Positions 17,423 to 25,204 of a stretch of DNA of 37,515 nucleotides are shown here, in pieces; the first letter of the stretch is position 1, and each line of letters begins with the position of its first letter. The DNA is from a bacterium (GTDB lineage: Bacteria; Arandabacterota; Arandabacteria; Arandabacterales; Arandabacteraceae). Position numbers and translations under genes: made by a program. Below the pieces are notes generated by a model. It made no database searches, was not told the DNA's origin, and saw only the letters and a program-made list of their open reading frames with translations. The stretch is taken from positions 1 to 37,515 of the forward strand of contig JALGZP010000028.1 of the NCBI GenBank assembly GCA_025774845.1. The letters run 5' to 3'.

Positions 17423-18688
17423 ATGGGCGAGACATTTGCTCAGAAACTGCTTGCCCTTAAGAGCGGCAAGAAGAGTGTCGATGTGAGTGAGATCGTGACC
17501 GTAAGGCCCGATCATCTCTTAACCCACGACAACACGGCTGCGATAATCTCAAAGATAGGCGATGAGCTCGGCACCTACGGTGTCGCAGACACCGACATCC
17601 CGGTTATCGTTATCGATCACGTCGTACCGGCAAGCAATGAAAAGACGGCCACCAATCATAAGAAGATAAGGGAATTCGTGTCGAAGTTCGGCGTGAAGCA
17701 TTTCTATGACGCGGGCGAGGGCATCTGTCACCAGGTTCTGATCGCGGAAGGCCACGCGCTCCCGGGCTCCCTTATCGTGGGAAGCGATTCACACACGTGT
17801 ACCTACGGGGCTGTCGGGGCATTTGCCACCGGGATAGACAGGACTGAGGCGGCTTCCATCCTCTTAACGGGGCAGACGTGGCTTAAAGTCCCGCAGTCGA
17901 TGAAGATTGAACTCACGGGTAGACTTGCAGGTGCTGCATCCGCCAAGGATCTGATCCTAACGATAATCGGTGACATCAGCGCAAGCGGAGCCAACTACCT
18001 TTCGGTTGAGTTTCACGGTGATACCGCGTCACTCTCGATGGAGGACCGGATGACCATAGCCAACATGGGTGTCGAGATGGGTGCCAAGAACGCCGTCTTC
18101 CCTGTCGACGACGTCACCGAGGAGTTTTTTGAGCAGGCGGGTGTCGGCAAGACCTGGAAATCCGTCTGGGCGGATGAGGATGCGTCATACATAAGAACTT
18201 TATCGTACGACCTCGACAAAATCGTGCCTACGATCGCCAAGCCGCACAGCGTCGATAATTGTGTACCAGTCACCGAATTAGTGGGGCTTAAGGTCGACCA
18301 GTGTTTCATCGGCACATGCACAAACGGCCGGCTTGGTGACCTCCGGACAGCTGCAGCAATTCTTAAAGGGAGAAAAGTCCACAAGGACACCAGGCTTCTT
18401 ATCCTTCCGGCGAGCCGGGAAATCATGCTTGAGGCACTCAAGGAGGGCATACTCCAGACCCTGATCGAATCCGGCGGCATCGTTCTCCCGCCCGGATGCG
18501 GGCCATGCCTGGGAGCACACCAGGGTGCGCTGGCTCCCGGGGAGAAGTGTCTGAGTACGGCAAATCGTAACTTCAAGGGCAGGATGGGTTGTGTGGATGC
18601 TGAGATATACCTGGCAAGTCCCGCAACCGTAGCGGCGAGTGCGATCGAGGGAAGTGTAGTCGATCCCGGGAAGGTGGTAGACCGATGA
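17423..18688 (+). CDS. 3-isopropylmalate dehydratase/homoaconitase-family large subunit (LeuC-like)
   Basis: A 421-residue large subunit of a second aconitase-superfamily hydro-lyase. Typical features are HDNTAAII (35-42), IVIDHVVPASN (62-72), GSDSHTCTYGAVGAFATGID (120-139), and [4Fe-4S] ligands Cys299 in GTCTNGR and Cys359/Cys362 in PPGCGPCLG. The length matches the homoaconitase/IPM isomerase subgroup. The gene starts eight bases after the previous stop with an overlapping AGGAGG site and ends in an ATGA overlap with the small-subunit gene, so the two should form one enzyme. The substrate cannot be read from the sequence: citrate, isopropylmalate, homocitrate or citramalate/mesaconate are all possible. 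Its presence beside a separate one-chain aconitase suggests a distinct substrate. Confidence 0.92.
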   Translation: MGETFAQKLLALKSGKKSVDVSEIVTVRPDHLLTHDNTAAIISKIGDELGTYGVADTDIPVIVIDHVVPASNEKTATNHKKIREFVSKFGVKHFYDAGEGICHQVLIAEGHALPGSLIVGSDSHTCTYGAVGAFATGIDRTEAASILLTGQTWLKVPQSMKIELTGRLAGAASAKDLILTIIGDISASGANYLSVEFHGDTASLSMEDRMTIANMGVEMGAKNAVFPVDDVTEEFFEQAGVGKTWKSVWADEDASYIRTLSYDLDKIVPTIAKPHSVDNCVPVTELVGLKVDQCFIGTCTNGRLGDLRTAAAILKGRKVHKDTRLLILPASREIMLEALKEGILQTLIESGGIVLPPGCGPCLGAHQGALAPGEKCLSTANRNFKGRMGCVDAEIYLASPATVAASAIEGSVVDPGKVVDR

Positions 18689-19176
18689 AGGTATGGAAGT
18701 ATGACGACAACATAAATACCGATATGTTGTTTCCGGGTAAATACACTTATACATGCAGCACCGCCGAGGAGATAAGACCGCACCTGCTTGAGGATCTTGA
18801 TCCGGACTTTGCAAAGCAGGCCCAGGCCGGGGATATCGTGATGGCGGGTGACAACTTCGGCTGTGGGAGCTCGCGTGAACAACCGACGGTGGGGCTCAAG
18901 GCGGTCGGAATCAAGGCAGTCGTGGCCCGGAGCTTTGCAAGGATCTTCTACAGGTCGGCGATAAACCAGGGCCTGATTCTCGTTGAGTGCCCCGAAGCCG
19001 TGGATGCATACAGCGACGGCGATGCGGTTGATGTCGATCCTGAGGGTGGAGTGATAACGGTGGCCGGCAAGGAGTTCAGGTTCCCGAAGCTGCCGCCCCA
19101 GATCATTGCAATCAGAGACGCAGGCGGTCTGCTGGCTTATGTAAGAAAAGAACTCGCGAGGAAAGGGGCGCGGTAA
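18685..19176 (+). CDS. 3-isopropylmalate dehydratase/homoaconitase-family small subunit (LeuD-like)
   Basis: A 163-residue swivel subunit that completes the active site of the preceding LeuC-like protein. It has DDNINTDMLFPGKY at the N-terminus and the signature GDNFGCGSSREQ (55-66), followed by KAVVARSFARIFYRSAINQGL (77-97). The loop after the first motif, K-Y-T-Y-T (residues 19-23), is the region known to select substrate in this family. It is not a pattern I can assign to isopropylmalate or homoaconitate. Translation is coupled on both sides: ATGA overlap with the large subunit and TAATG overlap with the next gene. Confidence 0.92.
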   Translation: MKVWKYDDNINTDMLFPGKYTYTCSTAEEIRPHLLEDLDPDFAKQAQAGDIVMAGDNFGCGSSREQPTVGLKAVGIKAVVARSFARIFYRSAINQGLILVECPEAVDAYSDGDAVDVDPEGGVITVAGKEFRFPKLPPQIIAIRDAGGLLAYVRKELARKGAR

Positions 19177-20387
19177 TGGCAAAAGGCGAAGCCGGGAAGC
19201 GTGGAAAGGGTGTCAGGTCGGATTGCTGGATTTCGATCGAGAAGAAGAAGTCCGGCGGCATCGCGCTCAAGGTGACATCGAAAGTCGAGAGCATGTATGG
19301 TGATTCGATCAGGACAACCATCCAAGAGGGGCTTAAGTTCTTCGGGATTACGGATGCTGCGGTGGAGCTGGAGGACCGGGGGGCTCTGCCTTTCGGGCTG
19401 ATAGCGAGGCTGGAGGCCGCCGTGAGACGGCTCAACCCCGCCGAAGAGAAACAGCTGCTCCCTGAAATGTTCTCGGAATGTACTTATGCTACAACCCGGG
19501 AAAGGATGCGGCGCTCAAGACTCTATCTACCCGGTAACGAACCCAAGTTCGCCGTCAATGCCGGTATACACCACCCGGATGGTATCATTCTAGATCTCGA
19601 AGATAGCGTCCACCCAAGTGAAAAGGATGCGGCGCGTGTGATGGTACGAAATGCGCTCCGGCAGGTCGATTTCATGGGTTCGGAGCGCATGGTGCGAATA
19701 AACCAGGGCGAGATGGGTCTCCTGGATCTCGAGTTCGTGGTACCGCACAACGTCCATATCATTCTGATCCCCAAGTGCGAAAGCGTTGAGGATGTAAAAA
19801 CGGTCGACGCGAAGGTCCAGGAGATAAGAAAACGCGATAGGATCGATTCCGATGTGTTCCTTATGCCGATCGTTGAATCGGCCCTCGGAGCTCTGAGGGC
19901 ATACGACATCGCCGCCGCGTCACCCAATACTGTAGCTCTTACCATAGGCCTTGAAGATTATACCGCCGATATCGGCACACGGCGCACTACCGAGGGACGG
20001 GAAAGTTTCTGGGCCAGGTCGCAGGTCGTAAACGCCGCGCGGGCCGCAAAGGTCCAGCCGATCGATACCGTGTTCTCCGATGTCCAGGACATGGATGGTC
20101 TTCGCGAGAGTGTGATCGAAGCCAAGTCACTCGGTTTCGACGGCAAGGGCTGTATTCACCCGCGACAGATCGGTGTCATCCATGAAGCCTTTGCACCGGC
20201 GGATGCCGAGATCGAACGCGCGAAGCGGATCGTGCTTGCTTTCCAGGATGCGGAATCCAGGGGGCTGGGGGTTGTCTCACTGGGGAGTAAGATGATCGAT
20301 CCTCCGGTCGTAAAGCGAGCCCTGCACACCGTCGACCAAGCGATCGCTACAGGAAAACTCGATGAGGATTGGAGGGACCAGAAATGA
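19176..20387 (+). CDS. citE: Citrate lyase acyl-carrier (CitD) - beta subunit (CitE) fusion protein
   Basis: A 403-residue fusion. Residues 1 to about 90 match CitD, the acyl carrier (gamma) subunit: SKVESMYGDSIRTTI (35-49) and VELEDRGALPFGLIARLEA (63-81) correspond to the conserved SSVEKQFGDAIR and VDDKGALDCVLRARLEA segments. Residues about 108-403 are a full CitE, with RSRLYLPGN (113-121), ILDLEDSVHPSEKDAAR (138-154), VRIN with Arg174, Glu234 in IVESALG, GLEDYTADIG (258-267) and GFDGKGCIHPRQI (320-332). CitE cleaves the citryl thioester to oxaloacetate and acetyl-carrier. The carrier serine in CitD normally sits at about position 14 in an E-S-x-D context; here the text is V-R-S-D with Ser15. 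Separate genes are the rule in classical citrate lyase operons. Confidence 0.92.
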   Translation: MAKGEAGKRGKGVRSDCWISIEKKKSGGIALKVTSKVESMYGDSIRTTIQEGLKFFGITDAAVELEDRGALPFGLIARLEAAVRRLNPAEEKQLLPEMFSECTYATTRERMRRSRLYLPGNEPKFAVNAGIHHPDGIILDLEDSVHPSEKDAARVMVRNALRQVDFMGSERMVRINQGEMGLLDLEFVVPHNVHIILIPKCESVEDVKTVDAKVQEIRKRDRIDSDVFLMPIVESALGALRAYDIAAASPNTVALTIGLEDYTADIGTRRTTEGRESFWARSQVVNAARAAKVQPIDTVFSDVQDMDGLRESVIEAKSLGFDGKGCIHPRQIGVIHEAFAPADAEIERAKRIVLAFQDAESRGLGVVSLGSKMIDPPVVKRALHTVDQAIATGKLDEDWRDQK

Positions 20388-21943
20388 AAACCGATTCCGG
20401 ACTTGTTCGAAATGCAGCCGGAAGGCTGGTCCCGACCGTTTCCAACGGAAAGGAACAGGTCCCTTACAAGGGTGTAGCCAAGTACAAGCCCGAAGGCACG
20501 AAAGTAGCTCCCCCCATCGCATCCTGTAAGGACTACCCGGCCGACGGCAACAAGGTGGTAAAGGATCTAAAAACCGCGCTTAAGGCCGCAGGTCTTAAGG
20601 ACGGGATGACGATATCCACGCATCACCATCTGAGAAACGGTGACCTCGTCGCCAATATGATATTCGACATTGCAGCTGAGATGGGTGTTAAGGACCTGAT
20701 GTGGTTTCCCAGCGCCTCCTTCCCATGCCAGGCCAAGAACATCGATCACATGGATAGCGGTGTGATCCATCACATCGAAGGAAGCATGAACGGGCCGCTG
20801 GGCCGCTATTGCTCCGAAGGAAAGATGAGGGGCATGGGGATGCTCAGATCCCACGGCGGAAGGTACCAGGCCGTTCAGGACGGCGAGGTCCATATCGATA
20901 TTGCCGTGATCGCGGCACCGACGTCCGACTCCTTCGGTAACTCCAACGGTCTTACAGGGCCATCGGCCTGTGGTCTCCTGGGCTTCGCCCTGGCCGATTC
21001 ACAGTACGCGGATAAGGTCATCGTTGTAACCGATAACCTCATTCCCTTCCCATGCATCCCCTGGCAGATACAGGGTAACTATGTCGACCACGTGGTTGTT
21101 GTGGATAAGCTCGGTGATCCGGAGAAGATCATCTCGGGGACGACCCAGATCACCAAGAGCCCCGACCGGCTGCTCATCGCGGAGATGACAGCACAGTTCG
21201 TCAGGGAAGCAGGTCTCATGAAGGAAGGCTTTTCTTTTCAGGCGGGTGCGGGCGGCACATCGCTTGCCTTCGCCATATTCCTCAAGGAAATGATGAAGGA
21301 TGAGGGAATCAAGGCGAGATTCATACGCGCGGGCAGCACCAAGTATCAGGTTGAGATGCTCGAAGAGGGCCTGACCGACTACATTCTCGATGGCCAGACG
21401 TTCGACCTCGAAGGCATTCGGTCGATGCGCGAGAACCCCGGTCATGTGTGGACGAGCCCGTTTACCAGCTACAACTATCACGGTAAGGGTAACTTCGCTT
21501 CGCTCCTGGATATCGTGATCCTCGGCGCCACCGAGGTCGATGTCAATTTCAATGCCAATGTGGTGACACACTCCGACGGGTTGTTACTTCACGGTATCGG
21601 CGGGTGGCAGAACTGCCTGTTCGGTAACTGCGTGATTCTTCCCATCCCATCCTTCAGAGACCGGATACCGGTCCTGGTGGATGAGGTTACGACACTTTGC
21701 GGCCCGGGTGAATTGATCGATGTCATCATAACCGAGCGTGGCATAGCGATAAATCCGCTGCGGAAGGACCTCCTCGATGCCGTCAAGGGCTCGAGCCTTC
21801 CGATAAAGACGATCGAGGAACTCAAGACCGGCGTCGAGAAGCTCTGTGGCGGCGCGCCGCAGAAGCCGAAGTTCAAGGACAAGGTTGTGGCGGGAATCAA
21901 GTGGGTCGACGGAACCCTGATCGACTCCGTACGCCAGGTCTGA
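20384..21943 (+). CDS. citF: Citrate lyase alpha subunit (citrate:acetyl-ACP transferase)
   Basis: A 519-residue CitF. This subunit exchanges citrate for acetate on the carrier thioester, after which CitE cleaves it. Signature segments include STHHHLRNGDLV near residue 77, the SFGNSNG and ACGLLGFA region near 180-200, ADKVIVVTDNLIPFP near 205, and LGDPEKIISGTTQIT near 245. The ATG at 20384 is chosen over an in-frame TTG at 20369: GGAGGG lies seven bases before it and it overlaps the upstream stop as ATGA. It is the last gene of the operon. No citC ligase, citX or citG prosthetic-group gene is present in the window, so maturation enzymes must be elsewhere or absent. Citramalate lyase, which has the same subunit families, is the alternative. 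Confidence 0.93.
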   Translation: MKTDSGLVRNAAGRLVPTVSNGKEQVPYKGVAKYKPEGTKVAPPIASCKDYPADGNKVVKDLKTALKAAGLKDGMTISTHHHLRNGDLVANMIFDIAAEMGVKDLMWFPSASFPCQAKNIDHMDSGVIHHIEGSMNGPLGRYCSEGKMRGMGMLRSHGGRYQAVQDGEVHIDIAVIAAPTSDSFGNSNGLTGPSACGLLGFALADSQYADKVIVVTDNLIPFPCIPWQIQGNYVDHVVVVDKLGDPEKIISGTTQITKSPDRLLIAEMTAQFVREAGLMKEGFSFQAGAGGTSLAFAIFLKEMMKDEGIKARFIRAGSTKYQVEMLEEGLTDYILDGQTFDLEGIRSMRENPGHVWTSPFTSYNYHGKGNFASLLDIVILGATEVDVNFNANVVTHSDGLLLHGIGGWQNCLFGNCVILPIPSFRDRIPVLVDEVTTLCGPGELIDVIITERGIAINPLRKDLLDAVKGSSLPIKTIEELKTGVEKLCGGAPQKPKFKDKVVAGIKWVDGTLIDSVRQV

Positions 21944-21962
21944 AGAACCCACGTAGGGTCAG

Positions 21963-22012
21963 AGCTCGTCGAGGCTGGTTTTGAACCAGTGACCCCTGGG
22001 TCATGAGTGTGC
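21963..22012 (-). other. Partial tRNA 3'-half-like sequence at the island edge
   Basis: Read on the minus strand, CTCATGA resembles a CAT anticodon loop. It is followed by an AGGGGTCA variable-region-like stretch and a T-arm-like hairpin, CTGG-TTCAAAA-CCAG, whose loop fits the T-T-C-R-A consensus. The wording is close to the 3' half of elongator tRNA-Met. The 5' half, the 5' anticodon-stem strand and the acceptor partner are missing, so it is not a working tRNA. On the plus strand the same bases read as two small palindromes (21975-21989 and 21990-22003) without a T-run, so a weak terminator is another reading. The remainder of 21944-22134 shows no gene. Confidence 0.3.
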
Positions 22013-22134
22013 TGAACGGGTGCATCTCACTGCAGTCCTTTGTTTAAACCCTCCCTGACCTTTCGATTATGCTATGCTGTGAGTTAGACATCTGACGCCA
22101 ATGATCTGAATTTTCAAAGAGAGAGTCATTACCT

Positions 22135-24411
22135 ATGCATCAGCTATGTACAGGCATCCTTCGCAATCTTCTGTTTCTAACATGCGCTCTCTCTGTTTCT
22201 TATGTGAGTGCAAGTGCTGAAATGTACGGACTATCCATTCAAACCACCGACAACGTCACGATACGGGGGAATCTATACGATAGAGATAACGATAAGGTTA
22301 TCATTTACTGCCATCGACTCCTCGGTTCTCAAGGCGGGGACGAAATACAGCGGCTCCTGGCGGCATTCATAGATGAATATGACCTGATCACTTTCAATTT
22401 CAGAGGGCATAAATCCAGCGCCCGGATAAGTAGTTCCGGTGGAGATGAAGTTCTCGACCTCCGCGCGCTTACATCTTTTGCCACTGAAAGGGGGTACAGC
22501 AGAATCGTAGTTCTTGGAGCCGGTATGGGAGGGAGTGTGGCGCTTCGAACTGCTGGGATGTTCGGGAATATGGATGCCCTAATTGTTATCAGCCCGTCAG
22601 GGTTTTCACCTGAGCTCCAACCGTTCTTGATCAGAAAGGCATCCCATATAATGCTCGACACAGATTTCGGAAGAGTGCCGTTGAGGATTATTACAAAGAC
22701 CCGCCTTGGGGCAAGATACACTGCTGGTTACCCGATTGACATGATGGGAACTGTTTCTCATATTCCCCTTCTGGTTGTTCAATCGAGGAAAGACAGATTT
22801 GCGAAATTAGACAAGATCCGCAGCGCCTTTGGTCGCATCCTAGCGCCACAGGATTTGATCGTCTTACCCGGCAATCGGCATGCGAACAAACTGCTGGTAG
22901 AAAGCACATTAACCACAATTCGGAAATGGTTGAATGACGTATTCCTCGAAGACGGCTATGACCATACTCTCTTGTGCGGGGAGCGTTCCGTTAATGTCTA
23001 TCCGGATTCTGTCCAGATAGTTTTGACCGGCGACTTGCCAATCCCGGAAAACATGTTACGGCGTGACCTTTATAAAAGGCTGTACGGATCTGCAGGGGCT
23101 TCCTCCCCCACCAGAATAGGAATTGAAAGCGTATTCTCCAACTTAAAAGCCGTGTTGTCTTTCTACGGTTACACTGTTACTTCACTTACCGTATCTGATC
23201 CAGTCGCCCCCTTCAAGATACAGGTTTCGATACCCAGGATCAACTTCGTTTCAATTAACGGTAATCAATGCGTAACGGATGACTATATCCGCTACATACT
23301 GAAATTCGGCGGGGACTACTATAATTCGTACGGACTTGACAAAGCCATAAGACGGCTATCCTCCCAGCCAGCGATTCAAACGGTAACATCAGGTATTGGG
23401 ATGAGAGAGGACGGAAACGTCGACATTCATTTGACCGTTGTCGAGCGACGGCCATACAGGCTGCTTCTTTCCACCAAGTTCACAGACGTTGACAAGTTTG
23501 TGGGTATGGGTTTCACCTGGAATGAGTTTAACCCCTCCGGATTGCAGTTGGAGGGGAAGGCGATGCTTGGGGTGATTGAGCGTGACTTCCTATCCAGTTT
23601 CAGGATAGCCAAGAATCTCTGGCGTAACAACATTCAACTTGGTGCTGGGTATTTCGACATTATCAAAAGCCGGGACGACCTGAAATACGTTTACACACGG
23701 CAGGAGTCCCGTGAGTTGGGCGGAGAGTTCACTGCGGGCTATCGAATCACGTCTACTGTAACCGTTAACCTTGGAGTATTCGGAAAACAATATAAATCGC
23801 CTGGGGCAGAACCTGACACTCTTGTTGAGGAGGGAACCGCAATTGGAAATTCCGTGAAGTTGGATATAAGCGGCAAGTTACCCCTGCATGGCCCCCCCCG
23901 CTTTAACTGGGGACACACTTTCTACTTTCAAAGGACAGGACTTGCCAAGACGGGAGATTTCGATTTCAATACCTTCCAGCTCAATTTCACAGGCGAATTG
24001 AGACTGTGGGGACACCATAGATCTGAAACCTCATTCCACTACGGGTGGCTCTCCGGGGAAGCGCCGCCCCAGGAACACTTCTCACTCGGTGGTATGACCA
24101 CCTTGCCCGGGTACCCTGACGACTCATTCGTAGACACACGCATGATGAGAGCGAGCCAGGCCCTTTATCTGTGCGCCAGCAGCTGGTTTGCAGAAACTTC
24201 CTCGCTTGCACCTTTGCGCGCTATTTTCACTTTCAATGCAGGGACTGTCTGGGGTAGCAGAGACAAGTTCGCGTCGTCCAGTATAAGAATGGATGCGGGA
24301 TTCGAACTCGATTATATGGAGGTCCTGAGGTTGGGAATTGCTGTACCTGTAGGATCTAAACGTCTCAAATCACCTCGGTATTACCTGGGCTGGGAGATAC
24401 ATGTACTCTGA
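22135..24411 (+). CDS. Alpha/beta-hydrolase-like domain fused to POTRA domains and an Omp85-family barrel
   Basis: A 758-residue exported outer-membrane protein. A signal peptide ends A-S-A near residue 28. Residues about 30-272 follow the alpha/beta-hydrolase order: VIIYCHRLLGS (oxyanion region), FNFRGHKSS, the elbow VLGAGMGGS, Asp220 in VVQSRKDRF and His249 in LPGNRHANK. The elbow position that should hold the nucleophilic Ser is Gly130. Residues about 284-365 may be a degenerate POTRA; 370-438 is a clear POTRA (VSINGNQCVTDDYIRYIL to VDIHLTVVERR). Residues about 440-758 form an Omp85-like barrel with the loop-6-like motif LGGMTTLPGYPDDS (651-664) and a C-terminal aromatic strand. The layout recalls type Vd patatin autotransporters such as PlpD, with a different passenger. 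Base composition is lower in GC than the operon upstream. Confidence 0.85.
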   Translation: MHQLCTGILRNLLFLTCALSVSYVSASAEMYGLSIQTTDNVTIRGNLYDRDNDKVIIYCHRLLGSQGGDEIQRLLAAFIDEYDLITFNFRGHKSSARISSSGGDEVLDLRALTSFATERGYSRIVVLGAGMGGSVALRTAGMFGNMDALIVISPSGFSPELQPFLIRKASHIMLDTDFGRVPLRIITKTRLGARYTAGYPIDMMGTVSHIPLLVVQSRKDRFAKLDKIRSAFGRILAPQDLIVLPGNRHANKLLVESTLTTIRKWLNDVFLEDGYDHTLLCGERSVNVYPDSVQIVLTGDLPIPENMLRRDLYKRLYGSAGASSPTRIGIESVFSNLKAVLSFYGYTVTSLTVSDPVAPFKIQVSIPRINFVSINGNQCVTDDYIRYILKFGGDYYNSYGLDKAIRRLSSQPAIQTVTSGIGMREDGNVDIHLTVVERRPYRLLLSTKFTDVDKFVGMGFTWNEFNPSGLQLEGKAMLGVIERDFLSSFRIAKNLWRNNIQLGAGYFDIIKSRDDLKYVYTRQESRELGGEFTAGYRITSTVTVNLGVFGKQYKSPGAEPDTLVEEGTAIGNSVKLDISGKLPLHGPPRFNWGHTFYFQRTGLAKTGDFDFNTFQLNFTGELRLWGHHRSETSFHYGWLSGEAPPQEHFSLGGMTTLPGYPDDSFVDTRMMRASQALYLCASSWFAETSSLAPLRAIFTFNAGTVWGSRDKFASSSIRMDAGFELDYMEVLRLGIAVPVGSKRLKSPRYYLGWEIHVL

Positions 24412-25201
24412 TAAGCTGATCAGATACCTGCTCAACAGGAAGAGGCGGATGGCAATCTCAGCTACTCTGCTGATAGTGGCCTTGCTTCTCATCTCATGCG
24501 GGGGGAAGGGAAAGAGTATCAGCCGATCAACCATCGAATACCACCGGGACGGTGATATTGATCTTTATCGCAGCGCCCTTGCCCTCCGATTTGCCCCCCG
24601 GCTTTATATGCATGATAAGGATTCAACAGAGATCTTTGAGATAATCCCGGTGTTTCACCCGAAACAACCGGTTATTGCGTATCACATATTTCTTGGAGAT
24701 GATGCCCTTTTCGCTGGATGGGGTAAGCCAATCGACCATGAGATTCTGTGGGTTGAATACGATCCAGTCACCTTCAAAGTATCAGATGTAGCAACATACT
24801 GGCACAGGACGGTGCTGAGGACCGATGCCTGTATTGTAGATGCCAAAGCCTCACAACAGCGTCCAAAGGTCTTTGTCCAGTGGGGACAACACGGGCTTCT
24901 TCCTCTTGGGTGGGACAATCTGGCGACAGCGCGCCCAAGGGTTGAACTCCTGGCGCACTACGGCCTTATTACCACATTACCTAGAATACCGGGAGTGCAA
25001 AAGAACGTCGATGCTCCGATTACATTCGATGGCTCGTGGGAGGAATACATCCAGTTCACCAAAGAGGTCGATGTCACTCACTATCTTAAGAATGCGGAGA
25101 TTGTTGTCAGTGAATACCCCGACGACGAATTAAGGTCACTAATCGAACCTGCCTATGGGGAGTTTGGACGTAAGAAAGAATGGCCCTGGTGGTCCCCATG
25201 A
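24401..25201 (+). CDS. Small lipoprotein of unknown function
   Basis: A 266-residue lipoprotein. After a basic stretch (RKRR at 13-16) comes a hydrophobic segment and a lipobox L-I-S-C with Cys33. The body carries LALRFAPRLYMHDKDSTEIFE, HEILWVEYDP, ATYWHRTVLR and RPKVFVQWGQHGLLPLGW. The arrangement faintly recalls VPS62-like proteins (a HP-x-V-Y-V-A-x-G-S-H-A type strand), but this is too weak to name it. The first ATG overlaps the end of the barrel gene by 11 bases and has GGGAG a few bases upstream, so the pair is probably co-translated and may act together in the outer membrane or periplasm. A start at the ATG 24449 would also leave a valid signal peptide. Confidence 0.82.
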   Translation: MYSDKLIRYLLNRKRRMAISATLLIVALLLISCGGKGKSISRSTIEYHRDGDIDLYRSALALRFAPRLYMHDKDSTEIFEIIPVFHPKQPVIAYHIFLGDDALFAGWGKPIDHEILWVEYDPVTFKVSDVATYWHRTVLRTDACIVDAKASQQRPKVFVQWGQHGLLPLGWDNLATARPRVELLAHYGLITTLPRIPGVQKNVDAPITFDGSWEEYIQFTKEVDVTHYLKNAEIVVSEYPDDELRSLIEPAYGEFGRKKEWPWWSP

Positions 25202-25204
25202 GTA

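Noticed and set aside
18013-19182. A 389-codon open frame on the minus strand opposite the LeuC/LeuD genes
   Set aside because: The plus strand there encodes unmistakable LeuC and LeuD motifs with coupled starts. The antisense frame has no recognisable domain and is a by-product of codon bias.
21975-22003. Rho-independent terminator after citF
   Set aside because: Two small perfect hairpins are present, but neither is followed by a T-run on either strand.
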